Source of the DNA: Gillisia hiemivivida
Lineage (GTDB): Bacteria; Bacteroidota; Bacteroidia; Flavobacteriales; Flavobacteriaceae
NCBI RefSeq assembly: GCF_007997295.1
Contig: NZ_VORY01000029.1
Location: 1-34,301 of the forward strand
Direction: 5' to 3'
DNA length: 34,301 nt
Numbering within the stretch: the stretch's first letter is position 1; each line of letters begins with the position of its first letter. The notes under the pieces are model-generated. The model made no database searches, was not told the origin of the DNA, and was given only the letters and a program-made list of their open reading frames with translations. A program made the translations under genes and the position numbers. Below are positions 7,666 through 16,117 of the stretch, in pieces.

Positions 7666-9240
7666 CTAATTGTTTGTTTCTGTATAATAAATATTAAATT
7701 TTAATCTTTTTTCCGCATTAGGAGATAAGTTTCCATGCAACACAGTTCCTTCAGGAGAAATAACAGCTGCACTTGGAACTCTTGAAATACTGTCTATCGG
7801 AGTTTTTAAAGCAGAATTTCTTACCAAATTAATGTTTTGAGTAACTACTAGACCCAAGTTTACATTATCGAAGTCGTTATTTAAAACATTCTTTACATGC
7901 TCGGTTATTCTAATTTTATAACTAATTCCTGCGCCAGTTTCATCTCTTTCTAACCTACTTGAATGTGAAATGAGAGAATTTAAAGGGCTTTCATTGTTTA
8001 TACTAGGATCTATTAGATAATCGAATAATTGCTCATTGGTTTTCAAATTGTATAAGTAAATTCTTTCTGGCTCAGCTTCAGCACCTGGAGCTCTATCCTG
8101 ATTTACAAAAAAGGTCAAGTTCGCTTCATTAATCAACCAGTTATTGGCTCTTAATTCCGCTAATTCCGCTTCATCTTCAAACAATTTAATAACCGTAATT
8201 GCTCCTTCTCCACCTTTTAAAAACAAATTCTTAGCTCCAACCTGAGCATTAGTTTCGGCAATTTCTGAAGCTATTCCTGTTGGAAGATCTTGAGAAAATG
8301 CATTTACCGTATTTGGACCAAAATTTAATTTATAAGTAGAAACTTGCCCAACCATTTCTGCAATATCACCATCCCCATCAGAATCTAACGCATCTACAAC
8401 TTGAGAAGTATAATAAATAGTAATTCCCGCTTCTGCGTTAGCGAAATTAAGCAATAGCATATTCCCGCTACCATTTAATGGCTCAGCTTTAAAATAAAGT
8501 CCTCTAATAAAGTTATTGAAATTGTTATTGTTAGAAAGTTCTAAAGAACCTTCTTTATTAATAATGTTCTCTTGAAAGAATTGTACTGGTAAATTGGCCC
8601 TAAGTCTTGGAGTAGCGCGAACAGTATCTAATTCGTTGTCCTTATTGAACTCCCCATGCACAACCTCTTCTTTTGAGGGCAAAAAATTTTCATTCGTATA
8701 CAAAGGAGCACCAACTAAATTATTTTCAAAAACTGGACCTTGATCTGAATAGTATTTTTGAGCTAATGCAAAATCTGCGTCTGGATCAAAATTATTAAGG
8801 AAAAAATTGGATCTGCTAATCGTCAATTTGTAGGGAGCATTACCAAAAAGAGAATCCAATTGATAAATAGGATTTCCATCCTCACCCGCTTCTAAAGCAG
8901 TACTAAAATAAGGAAGTGTTAATACCACACTGTCCACAACAGCTTCTGTTCCAAATTGGGGATTAGTACTAGTTAAAGACAATTGAGTTAAAACACTCGC
9001 AACTTGCTGCCCATAAACAGGCTCATTATAAACTCCTAATTTATTAACAGGAAGTCCATTTGTCTGAACTGGCCCAATCTTTTTGCTATAACCAATTACT
9101 CCAGCCTCATATAAGGGTATGGAATCAAACTGGCCAATAAGCCTACCGCCAATGGAATTAAAATCGTTATCACATGAGGTAAATACTAAAGCCAACAGCA
9201 ATGCTATTGGGACTAGACGTGCTCTTTTCAAAAAAATCAT
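7666..9240 (-). CDS. DUF4270 family lipoprotein
   Basis: A 524-residue predicted lipoprotein. The N-terminus has a basic start, a hydrophobic core and a lipobox (LVFTSC, Cys23), followed by DNDFNSIGG. The body is beta-rich, asparagine- and acid-rich, with repeated VVDSVVLTLPYF-like strands, matching the DUF4270 pattern of Bacteroidota cell-envelope proteins. Function is not established. It lies between the glycogen-synthase-like gene (14-nt gap) and glmS (3-nt gap), an arrangement I recall as common in Flavobacteriaceae. The tight spacing implies one transcript and perhaps a link to envelope sugar metabolism, which is inference. Confidence 0.85.
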   Translation of the reverse strand: MIFLKRARLVPIALLLALVFTSCDNDFNSIGGRLIGQFDSIPLYEAGVIGYSKKIGPVQTNGLPVNKLGVYNEPVYGQQVASVLTQLSLTSTNPQFGTEAVVDSVVLTLPYFSTALEAGEDGNPIYQLDSLFGNAPYKLTISRSNFFLNNFDPDADFALAQKYYSDQGPVFENNLVGAPLYTNENFLPSKEEVVHGEFNKDNELDTVRATPRLRANLPVQFFQENIINKEGSLELSNNNNFNNFIRGLYFKAEPLNGSGNMLLLNFANAEAGITIYYTSQVVDALDSDGDGDIAEMVGQVSTYKLNFGPNTVNAFSQDLPTGIASEIAETNAQVGAKNLFLKGGEGAITVIKLFEDEAELAELRANNWLINEANLTFFVNQDRAPGAEAEPERIYLYNLKTNEQLFDYLIDPSINNESPLNSLISHSSRLERDETGAGISYKIRITEHVKNVLNNDFDNVNLGLVVTQNINLVRNSALKTPIDSISRVPSAAVISPEGTVLHGNLSPNAEKRLKFNIYYTETNN

Positions 9241-9254
9241 TCGGTATAAATTAC

Positions 9255-10067
9255 TTATTGTGATAAAACTTGAGTGTTGTAAAAATCTTGGTATGCAGTA
9301 GAAAATTCTTCCGGAGTTTTATAATCTAAAACCGGTTTTTCTAATTTCTTTAAGTACTTTGATAATTCTGCCGGAATATCATCTCCGCCAATAATTACTG
9401 CATCAGAGTTATCTATTGCAGTTTTCATCAAGTTAACATAAGTTGGTTTTTTCAAATGCTTAACATTATCATTATCCAGCCCATCAAAAAGAATCTTCTT
9501 GTGCATGTTTGTATCTAACGACTCATCGAAACTTTGATTGTACACAGAGGTAACAATCTTTGCGCCAGAAAATAAAGGCTCGTTTCCGTAGTAGTTTCTT
9601 AGATATAGTGGCAACAATGAAGACAGCCAACCATGAACGTGTATTATATCTGGAGACCAGTTCAATTTCTTAACTGTTTCTATTACTCCTTTAGCAAAGA
9701 AAATTGCTCGCTCATCATTATCTGGAAATAAATTTCCTTCCTCATCTGTAAGTGTTGCTTTTCTTTTGAAATAATCCTCGTTATCTATAAAATAAACCTG
9801 CATCCGCTCTTTTGGGATAGATGCAACCTTAATAATTAACGGCATATCCAAATCATCTATCACCAAATTCATCCCAGACAATCTAATCACTTCATGCAAT
9901 TGATGCCTTCTTTCATTGATGTTGCCATAACGCGGCATAAAAATCCTGATTTGTCCTCCTAATCCATTTACCATTCTGGCAGCTTCAAAAGACATAGATG
10001 ATATATCGGTTTCGGGCAAGTAAGGTATAACTTCAGATGATACGTACAATATCCTCTTATCTTTCAT
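9255..10067 (-). CDS. Single-domain glycogen/starch synthase-like protein (GT5 N-terminal domain only)
   Basis: Resembles the N-terminal Rossmann domain of GlgA-type synthases (KRILYVSSEV, MPRYG, PDIIHVHGW, NDERAIFFAKGVIE), but ends at 270 residues, where family members usually have about 475. The C-terminal GT-B domain with its conserved Arg, Lys and Glu is absent. The ADP-glucose-binding K-x-G-G-L loop near the N-terminus is replaced by PETDISS. Catalysis as a glycogen synthase is therefore unlikely; a binding or regulatory role is possible. I choose the ATG at 10067-10065 (MKDKRILY) rather than 10097, because a TAATTTTG promoter element at 10106-10099 would put transcription start near or after the upstream ATG. 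First gene of the operon with DUF4270 and glmS, divergent from panC. Confidence 0.85.
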   Translation of the reverse strand: MKDKRILYVSSEVIPYLPETDISSMSFEAARMVNGLGGQIRIFMPRYGNINERRHQLHEVIRLSGMNLVIDDLDMPLIIKVASIPKERMQVYFIDNEDYFKRKATLTDEEGNLFPDNDERAIFFAKGVIETVKKLNWSPDIIHVHGWLSSLLPLYLRNYYGNEPLFSGAKIVTSVYNQSFDESLDTNMHKKILFDGLDNDNVKHLKKPTYVNLMKTAIDNSDAVIIGGDDIPAELSKYLKKLEKPVLDYKTPEEFSTAYQDFYNTQVLSQ

Positions 10068-10098
10068 AAATATTTTGCTTTTGCGAATAAAAAACACG

Positions 10099-10106
10099 CA
10101 AAATTA
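10099..10106 (-). promoter_or_regulatory. -7 element (TAATTTTG) for the glycogen-synthase-like/DUF4270/glmS operon
   Basis: TAATTTTG on the minus strand fits TAnnTTTG. No convincing TTTG lies 17-23 nt upstream, so the match is partial. Its place supports the internal start at 10067 for the first gene. Confidence 0.35.
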
Positions 10107-10137
10107 CAAAATTTTATGCAGTTTGCCCGTAATATAT

Positions 10138-10145
10138 TAAGTTTG
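10138..10145 (+). promoter_or_regulatory. -7 element (TAAGTTTG) for panC-panD
   Basis: TAAGTTTG fits TAnnTTTG and ends 23 nt before the panC ATG. The upstream -33 motif is weak. It lies back to back with the divergent operon's element, about 32 nt apart. Confidence 0.4.
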
Positions 10146-10168
10146 CACGCTGTTAATTTTATAAAAAA

Positions 10169-11020
10169 ATGCAGATTATCAAAGAGAAAGCACCCTTAAG
10201 AGAGGTTATTTCTAAATTAAAATTAGAAGATTCCTGCATAGGATTCGTGCCCACAATGGGCGCATTGCATAATGGGCACCTGTCTTTAGTTAGACAAGCA
10301 GCTACAGTTTGCGATGTGGTAATCGTGAGTATTTTTATTAATCCCACACAGTTCGATAACGCTACAGATCTAGATAATTATCCAAGAACACTAGATTCTG
10401 ACACTCAAAAATTAAAAGAATTAGGCCTTAACTTGATTATTTTCACTCCAACAGCTGCTGAACTCTATAATGATGAAATTGTATCTGAACATTTTCAATT
10501 TGACGGTTTGGAATTTGAAATGGAGGGGAAATACAGAAACGGACATTTTGACGGAGTTGGGACAGTTGTAAAAGAACTTTTTGAGATCGTACAACCCGAT
10601 AAAGCGTTTTTCGGAGAAAAAGATTACCAGCAACTACAAATAATAAAAAAACTTGTTAAGCACTACCATCTTCCTTTAGAAGTAATAGGCTGTCCTATCT
10701 CCCGAGAAAACAACGGCTTAGCAAGGAGTTCCAGAAACGAACGACTAAGCCCAAAGACTCGACTTGAAGCATCCTTTATACACGAAACGTTATTGAAAGC
10801 TAAAGAAAAATTTGGCACAGAAAGTGCAAATCAGATATCACAATGGGTTGAAAATGAGTTTAAGTCTCACCCATATTTTAAATTAGAATATTTTGAGATT
10901 GCAGATAGTGAAACTTTAAAGCCAATAACAAAAAACCTTGGCAATCAAAAATTTCGAGCATTTATCGCTGTATATTCTGAAAAAATTAGGCTTATAGATA
11001 ACATAGCTTTAAATTATTAA
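10169..11020 (+). CDS. panC: Pantothenate synthetase (pantoate--beta-alanine ligase)
   Basis: Joins pantoate and beta-alanine with ATP to make pantothenate, the coenzyme A precursor, in the cytoplasm. At 283 residues it has the family's length. The nucleotidyltransferase HIGH-type motif is HNGH at residues 34-37, inside PTMGALHNGH. Also visible are FINPTQF, the conserved FFGEKDYQQL, and the KMSKS-like RSSRNERLS. It is followed after 9 nt by panD, which makes the beta-alanine substrate, so the pair supplies one pathway. Panto-ketoacid genes panB and panE are not in the window. Confidence 0.97.
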   Translation: MQIIKEKAPLREVISKLKLEDSCIGFVPTMGALHNGHLSLVRQAATVCDVVIVSIFINPTQFDNATDLDNYPRTLDSDTQKLKELGLNLIIFTPTAAELYNDEIVSEHFQFDGLEFEMEGKYRNGHFDGVGTVVKELFEIVQPDKAFFGEKDYQQLQIIKKLVKHYHLPLEVIGCPISRENNGLARSSRNERLSPKTRLEASFIHETLLKAKEKFGTESANQISQWVENEFKSHPYFKLEYFEIADSETLKPITKNLGNQKFRAFIAVYSEKIRLIDNIALNY

Positions 11021-11029
11021 TAAAATTGT

Positions 11030-11380
11030 ATGTTAATTCACGTAGTAAAATCTAAAATACACCGCGTAAAATGTACCGGCGCCGATCTTAATTATATTGG
11101 AAGCATCACCATAGACCAAGATCTTATGGAAGCTGCTAATATTATTGAAGGTGAAAAAGTTCAAATTGTAAATAATAATAATGGAGAGCGCATAGAAACG
11201 TATGCAATTCCAGGCCCAAGAAATTCTGGCGAGATCACTCTTAACGGTGCCGCGGCAAGAAGAGTTGCCAAAGGGGACATCCTTATTCTTATTACTTATG
11301 CCATAATGGAGCTAGAGGAAGCAAAATCCTTTAAACCTGCTTTGGTTTTCCCAAATGAAGAAAACAATCTTTTAAATTAA
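11030..11380 (+). CDS. panD: Aspartate 1-decarboxylase (pyruvoyl-dependent)
   Basis: Decarboxylates aspartate to beta-alanine for PanC. The 116-residue proenzyme contains the self-cleavage site Gly24-Ser25 in NYIGSITID; Ser25 becomes the pyruvoyl group. The conserved segments [21 protein letters not shown] and [13 protein letters not shown] are intact. It lies 9 nt after panC and 3 nt before the next gene, so the three are probably cotranscribed. No PanM/PanZ-like maturation factor is seen; self-cleavage is usual outside enterics. Confidence 0.97.
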   Translation: MLIHVVKSKIHRVKCTGADLNYIGSITIDQDLMEAANIIEGEKVQIVNNNNGERIETYAIPGPRNSGEITLNGAAARRVAKGDILILITYAIMELEEAKSFKPALVFPNEENNLLN

Positions 11381-11383
11381 TTT

Positions 11384-12349
11384 TTGAAGAAAACCACAAT
11401 CAAATTTTTAAAGATCATACTCCCGCTTTTGCTGGGAGTTTTTTTGATCTGGTTTTCAATCAGAAACTCCACGCCCATAGAAAGGGAAGAACTTTTGGAT
11501 AATATTAAATCTGCGAATCCAATTTTTATCCTGATTTCTATAATTTGTGGTTTGCTATCGCATCTTTCACGAGCTTATAGATGGAAATTTCTTCTCGAGC
11601 CCCTAGGCTACAAACCTAAGTTTTTGAACAGTTTTATGGCTGTTATGGTTGCTTACCTGGCAAATTTCGGGATCCCTAGGTCTGGAGAAGTCCTTAGAGG
11701 TGTCACTATTTCAAGCTATGAAAAAGTCCCTTTTGAAAAAGCTTTTGGAACAATAATTTCAGAAAGAATAGCCGACTTCATTATGCTTTTACTAGTAATT
11801 GCAGCTGCCATGATCTTTCAAACAGAATATCTTCTAGCTTATTTTGAAGAAAATAATATCAATCCGTTTTTTACAATTGCAATCTTACTTGGAATTTTAG
11901 CAGTGGGAGTGTTCGTTTTAAAACTGATTAGAAATTCTAAAATTGGGATCTTCAAAAAGATTAAAAAATTTGCTAAGGGTCTCCTAGAAGGAATGCGAAG
12001 TATCCTAAAAATGAAGCAAAAAGGAGCTTTTATTTTTCACACCCTATTTATTTGGCTAATGTACATTTGTATGTTCTATGCTTTAATATTTACAGTTCCA
12101 GAAACTTCCGGACTTCCTTTTGGAGTGGTATTATTAGCTTTTGTAGTAGGTTCTTTCGCCGTTTCGGCTACTAATGGAGGGATTGGGGTATATCCTATAG
12201 CAATTGGAGCAAGTCTCATGCTTTTTGGGATTAGCAAACAAGGAGGAGAGGCCTTTGGGTGGATAACTTGGGGAACACAAACTTTACTAATTATTATTGT
12301 AGGAGGATTGTCATTTTTGTTTCTTCCTATTTATAATCGTAAAAAATAA
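11384..12349 (+). CDS. UPF0104 / lysylphosphatidylglycerol synthase transmembrane-domain protein
   Basis: A 321-residue integral membrane protein with about eight hydrophobic segments, matching the flippase-like membrane domain of MprF-type proteins (UPF0104). Family signatures include SHLSRAYRWKFLLEPLG, NFGIPRSGEVLRG, ISERIADFIMLLL and ATNGGIGVYPIAIG. It lacks the cytoplasmic aminoacyltransferase domain, so it should not itself make lysyl-phosphatidylglycerol. A lipid-transport role is a family guess. The start appears to be TTG at 11384, 3 nt after the panD stop; no ATG lies nearby upstream in frame. Its placement directly behind panD suggests cotranscription without an obvious functional link. 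Confidence 0.85.
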   Translation: MKKTTIKFLKIILPLLLGVFLIWFSIRNSTPIEREELLDNIKSANPIFILISIICGLLSHLSRAYRWKFLLEPLGYKPKFLNSFMAVMVAYLANFGIPRSGEVLRGVTISSYEKVPFEKAFGTIISERIADFIMLLLVIAAAMIFQTEYLLAYFEENNINPFFTIAILLGILAVGVFVLKLIRNSKIGIFKKIKKFAKGLLEGMRSILKMKQKGAFIFHTLFIWLMYICMFYALIFTVPETSGLPFGVVLLAFVVGSFAVSATNGGIGVYPIAIGASLMLFGISKQGGEAFGWITWGTQTLLIIIVGGLSFLFLPIYNRKK

Positions 12350-12386
12350 AAAACCTATATTGTGCATGACAATTAAAACTTGACCT

Positions 12387-13535
12387 ATGTACAAAAAATT
12401 ACTTTTAATCTGTCTGTTTATTGCCCCTAACCTGTTTACAGCACAAACTATTTACAAATCTTTAAAATCCTCAAAACTAGGCGAAGAAAGAGAATTAAAA
12501 ATCCAGCTTCCCCGAAATTACGAGAATAACAAAGAAAAATCCTATCCCGTTCTCATCGTTTTAGATGGAGATTATTTATTTGAACCTGTCGCAGGAAATG
12601 TAGATTTCTATTCATATTGGGAAGATATTCCAGAGATGATTGTTGTAGGAATCAATCAAAGTAACACTAGAAATTCAGATGCTTTTTATGATGACCAACG
12701 TTTTTTACCTTCAGAATCTGGAGCGAAATTCTTTGAATTTATAGGTATGGAATTAATGACCTATTTAGACTCTCAATATCGCACCGCTCCTTTTAGAGTG
12801 ATCATGGGACATGACTACACCTCGAATTTCATTAATTATTATCTTCTAAAGGAAAGTCCGCTTTTTCAAGGCTATATTAATATTAGCCCAGATCTGGCAC
12901 CAGAAATGGCAAATAGAGTTACAGCTGCTTTAACTAAATCTGAAAGTAAGATCTGGTATTATCTTGCCACTGCAGAGGAGGATATTCCTTCCTTAAAAGA
13001 AGATATTTTAAGTTTCGATAATCAACTGAAGAATATCAAAAACGAAAATTTAAAGTATAATTTCGATAATTTCCCAGAAGGGTCTCATTATACATTGGCT
13101 GGAAATGCCATTCCCAAAGCCATAGAGCAGATCTTCGAAGTCTATAGACCTATTTCTATTTTCGACTATAATCGAGTTCTTCTACAAACATCTGTTTCTT
13201 CTTATGATTATTTGGTTGAAAAATATGAGAGCATCCAGACCTTATTTCATGTTAACAAGCAAATCAGATTAAACGATTTTATGGCTGTATACAATGCTAT
13301 AGAAAAAACTGAAAAATGGGAAGAGCTTCATGATCTATCTAAACTTGCAGAAAAGCATTATCCAAAAACTATGCTCGCAACTTATTTTGAAGCTAGATTT
13401 GAGGAAGAAACAGGGAGTCCAAAAAAAGCAATGCGTAGTTACCAAAAAGGCTACGGCCAAGAACCCATTTCTTTTTTAACAACAGATTTTATGCTCGATA
13501 AAGCAGATAAAATCAAGCAAGATTTCGGATATTAA
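12387..13535 (+). CDS. Secreted esterase-like alpha/beta hydrolase with Asp in the nucleophile position
   Basis: A signal peptide (MYKKLLLICLFIAPNLFTAQ) precedes an alpha/beta-hydrolase domain of the esterase D/IroE type (about residues 21-260: LPRNYENNKEKSYPVLIVLDGDYLF, FFEFIGMELMTYLDSQYRTA). The nucleophile elbow, normally G-H-S-x-G-G, reads GHDYTS: residue 143 is Asp (GAC at 12813-12815). The likely catalytic His in EGSHYT is kept. Residues about 280-382 look helical and TPR-like. Without the serine, classic ester hydrolysis is not expected. It could be a binding protein or, as in dehalogenase and epoxide-hydrolase relatives, use Asp as nucleophile. The next gene, radA, starts 41 nt later. 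Confidence 0.83.
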   Translation: MYKKLLLICLFIAPNLFTAQTIYKSLKSSKLGEERELKIQLPRNYENNKEKSYPVLIVLDGDYLFEPVAGNVDFYSYWEDIPEMIVVGINQSNTRNSDAFYDDQRFLPSESGAKFFEFIGMELMTYLDSQYRTAPFRVIMGHDYTSNFINYYLLKESPLFQGYINISPDLAPEMANRVTAALTKSESKIWYYLATAEEDIPSLKEDILSFDNQLKNIKNENLKYNFDNFPEGSHYTLAGNAIPKAIEQIFEVYRPISIFDYNRVLLQTSVSSYDYLVEKYESIQTLFHVNKQIRLNDFMAVYNAIEKTEKWEELHDLSKLAEKHYPKTMLATYFEARFEEETGSPKKAMRSYQKGYGQEPISFLTTDFMLDKADKIKQDFGY

Positions 13536-13576
13536 CCGCTTCTTAGCAAAGATCAAATTTTCATTCCAATTAAATT

Positions 13577-14941
13577 ATGGCAAAGGTAAAAACCACATTT
13601 TATTGTCAGAATTGTGGCACTCAACATTCCAAATGGCAAGGACAATGTTCTGCTTGTAAAGAGTGGAACACGCTGGTGGAAGAAGTGATTCAAACTCCAG
13701 ATAAAATCGATTGGAAATCAACTAATGTCAGGGAAGCGAAAAAGGTTTCTAGACCTCTAAAAATTGCAGAGATCGAAGTTTCTTCAGAAACGAGATTGGA
13801 CACTAATAATTCTGAATTAAATAGAGTTCTAGGTGGAGGAATTGTTCCAGGATCTCTAACCTTATTAGGAGGAGAGCCTGGAATTGGAAAGAGTACTTTA
13901 TTATTACAGATCTCTCTTCATTTAAGCCATAAAACTTTGTATGTCTCCGGAGAAGAAAGTCAGCAACAAATTAAAATGCGGGCAGAACGCATAAACCCAA
14001 ATCCTGCTAATTGTTATATTCTTACGGAAACTAAAACCCAGAATATCTTTAAGCAAATTGAAGCCTTACAGCCTGAAATTGTAATAGTAGATTCCATCCA
14101 AACCTTACATAGCGATTATATAGAAAGTTCTCCTGGTAGTATCTCTCAAGTTCGAGAATGTACTGCAGAATTAATAAAGTTTGCAAAAGAATCAGGGGTG
14201 CCTGTAATTTTGATCGGACATATTACCAAGGAAGGAAGTATTGCTGGCCCAAAAGTGTTAGAACACATGGTTGATACCGTTTTACAGTTTGAAGGCGATA
14301 GAAATCATGTGTATAGAATTTTAAGAGCCAATAAAAATAGATTTGGATCTACTCATGAGTTGGGGATTTATGAAATGTTAGGTAGCGGATTAAGAGAAGT
14401 CTCCAATCCTTCTGAAATATTGATCTCCAAAAATGATGAAGGATTAAGTGGAACTGCAATTTCTGCAACCTTAGAGGGCATGCGCCCGCTAATGATAGAA
14501 ATCCAAGCATTGGTAAGCTCAGCGGTTTATGGAACACCACAGCGCTCTACTACGGGCTACAACGCTAAGAGATTAAATATGCTTTTAGCTGTCCTAGAAA
14601 AACGCGCCGGATTTAGATTAGGGGCAAAGGATGTTTTCTTGAATGTTACCGGAGGAATTAGTGTTGATGATCCGGCGATAGATCTTGCTGTTATCGCTGC
14701 TATACTTTCCTCTAATGAGGATATTGCAATCCCTAAAGATATTTGTTTTGCTGCTGAAATTGGTTTAGCAGGAGAAATTAGACCCGTGCCAAGAGCAGAG
14801 CAACGTATTATTGAAGCTGAAAAATTAGGCTTTTCAAGTATTATGATCTCCACACAAACTAAACTTCCTAAAACAAACTATGCTATTAAAATACAGAAAG
14901 TAGCTAAGATTGAAGATGTGGTAAGCTATTTATTTGAATAA
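13577..14941 (+). CDS. radA: DNA repair protein RadA
   Basis: A RecA-like branch-migration ATPase that processes recombination intermediates. At 454 residues it is full length. An N-terminal zinc finger has Cys10, Cys13, Cys24 and Cys27. The Walker A motif is GGEPGIGKSTLL, and the RadA-specific KNRFGS motif follows the ATPase core. The C-terminal third is the Lon-protease-like domain (VFLNVTGGISVDDPAIDLA), without protease function in this family. It sits between the esterase-like gene and an M23 peptidase gene on the same strand. No lesion is seen. Confidence 0.97.
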   Translation: MAKVKTTFYCQNCGTQHSKWQGQCSACKEWNTLVEEVIQTPDKIDWKSTNVREAKKVSRPLKIAEIEVSSETRLDTNNSELNRVLGGGIVPGSLTLLGGEPGIGKSTLLLQISLHLSHKTLYVSGEESQQQIKMRAERINPNPANCYILTETKTQNIFKQIEALQPEIVIVDSIQTLHSDYIESSPGSISQVRECTAELIKFAKESGVPVILIGHITKEGSIAGPKVLEHMVDTVLQFEGDRNHVYRILRANKNRFGSTHELGIYEMLGSGLREVSNPSEILISKNDEGLSGTAISATLEGMRPLMIEIQALVSSAVYGTPQRSTTGYNAKRLNMLLAVLEKRAGFRLGAKDVFLNVTGGISVDDPAIDLAVIAAILSSNEDIAIPKDICFAAEIGLAGEIRPVPRAEQRIIEAEKLGFSSIMISTQTKLPKTNYAIKIQKVAKIEDVVSYLFE

Positions 14942-14983
14942 TCTGGCATAATTACTGTGTTTCACAACTCAAAAATTGGAGCA

Positions 14984-16117
14984 ATGTACAGTAGAGTTTT
15001 ATGGCTGCTTTTACTCCTTCTAATTCTAGAAGGCTGTTCCGAAATTAATAAAGCCAAAGACATACTCACGAATCCCTCTGCAAGAGAAGTGTACCAAAGG
15101 GAATTAAAAATTAATGATGAGTTGTTTGCAATCTGGAAGTCAGAAAAAGAAAAGTCGATAGAAAATAACAGCGTCTCTATTAATTTGCCATATCGCGAAT
15201 CTGGTAAATTTTTCCCTAAAAGTTTTTCTGTTTATTCTTATTTAATAGAACTTCATAGGGGAGATTTTCTTTCTGTAAAAATTCAGCAAGATTCTACATC
15301 ATCTCTGACTTTTATTGATGTTTTATCCGTTGAGAATTCAGTCTATAAAAATATTAAAAGTTCAAAATTTGGAGAACAAACACTGCAATTCGAAATTGAA
15401 GAAGACAATTTTTACAAGGTTGTAGTTCAGCCTGAAATTGACGCCAGTTCATTTTTTATTATAGAGATAGAAAGGTCTCCATTGTATCTTTTCCCCGTTG
15501 CAGGAGGAAAAAACAGTGATGCGCAAAGTTTTTGGGGAGCCCAGCGAGAAGGCGGAAAAAGATCACACGAAGGAATTGATATTTTCGCAAAACGCGGCAC
15601 GCCTGTAATTGCAACGGTAAATGGCAGAATTACTTCAAGCGGTGAGAAAGGTTTGGGAGGAAAACAGGTGTGGTTGCGCGATATCAAAAGAGGACAATCT
15701 ATATATTACGCGCATTTAGACAGTATCGCACCTATTAAAAAATATCAAGTTGAGGCTGGAGATACACTGGGTTTTGTGGGAAATACAGGAAACGCCAGAA
15801 CCACCGCACCGCATTTACATTTTGGAATTTATCGCAGATATGGAGGAGCAATTAATCCTTACTATTTTATTAAGCAGAATGATTATAAGTTCCCTGAAAA
15901 AAGTTCCTTTTTTCCTGAAAATCAGCTAGCAATAGTTAATAACACAGCAAACTTACGCAACTCCAATTCAATAAAAAATTCTGAAATTATTGAAAAGCTT
16001 TCTGTAGGAGACACGATACAGATTTTAGGAAAAACTGAATACTGGTATCATATCAAATCCTCAAATTCTAAGATCTCCTCTTTTCTTCATTCTTCTCTTG
16101 CAACACCAATGAATTAG
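14984..16117 (+). CDS. M23 family peptidase lipoprotein with C-terminal SH3-like domain
   Basis: I take the ATG at 14984 (MYSRVLWLLLLLLILEGC), which gives a compact lipoprotein signal with Cys18 and has GGAG a few bases upstream. A GTG at 14957 would add nine residues in front. The middle holds a LytM/M23 fold: HEGIDIF with the first metal ligands, and HLHFGIY with the second His pair. A peptidoglycan DD-endopeptidase role is therefore likely. The last 70 residues (LAIVNNTANLRNSN onward) look like a bacterial SH3 domain. The ligands are intact, so it should be active rather than a NlpD-like activator. Its stop overlaps the convergent aldo/keto reductase stop by 4 nt. Confidence 0.9.
   Translation: MYSRVLWLLLLLLILEGCSEINKAKDILTNPSAREVYQRELKINDELFAIWKSEKEKSIENNSVSINLPYRESGKFFPKSFSVYSYLIELHRGDFLSVKIQQDSTSSLTFIDVLSVENSVYKNIKSSKFGEQTLQFEIEEDNFYKVVVQPEIDASSFFIIEIERSPLYLFPVAGGKNSDAQSFWGAQREGGKRSHEGIDIFAKRGTPVIATVNGRITSSGEKGLGGKQVWLRDIKRGQSIYYAHLDSIAPIKKYQVEAGDTLGFVGNTGNARTTAPHLHFGIYRRYGGAINPYYFIKQNDYKFPEKSSFFPENQLAIVNNTANLRNSNSIKNSEIIEKLSVGDTIQILGKTEYWYHIKSSNSKISSFLHSSLATPMN

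Noticed and set aside
9255-10067. Calling this gene a functional glycogen synthase
   Set aside because: The C-terminal catalytic half and the ADP-glucose loop are absent, and no other glycogen gene is in the window.
14349-14853. Minus-strand open frames inside radA
   Set aside because: They are antisense shadows of a well-conserved gene, without signals of their own.
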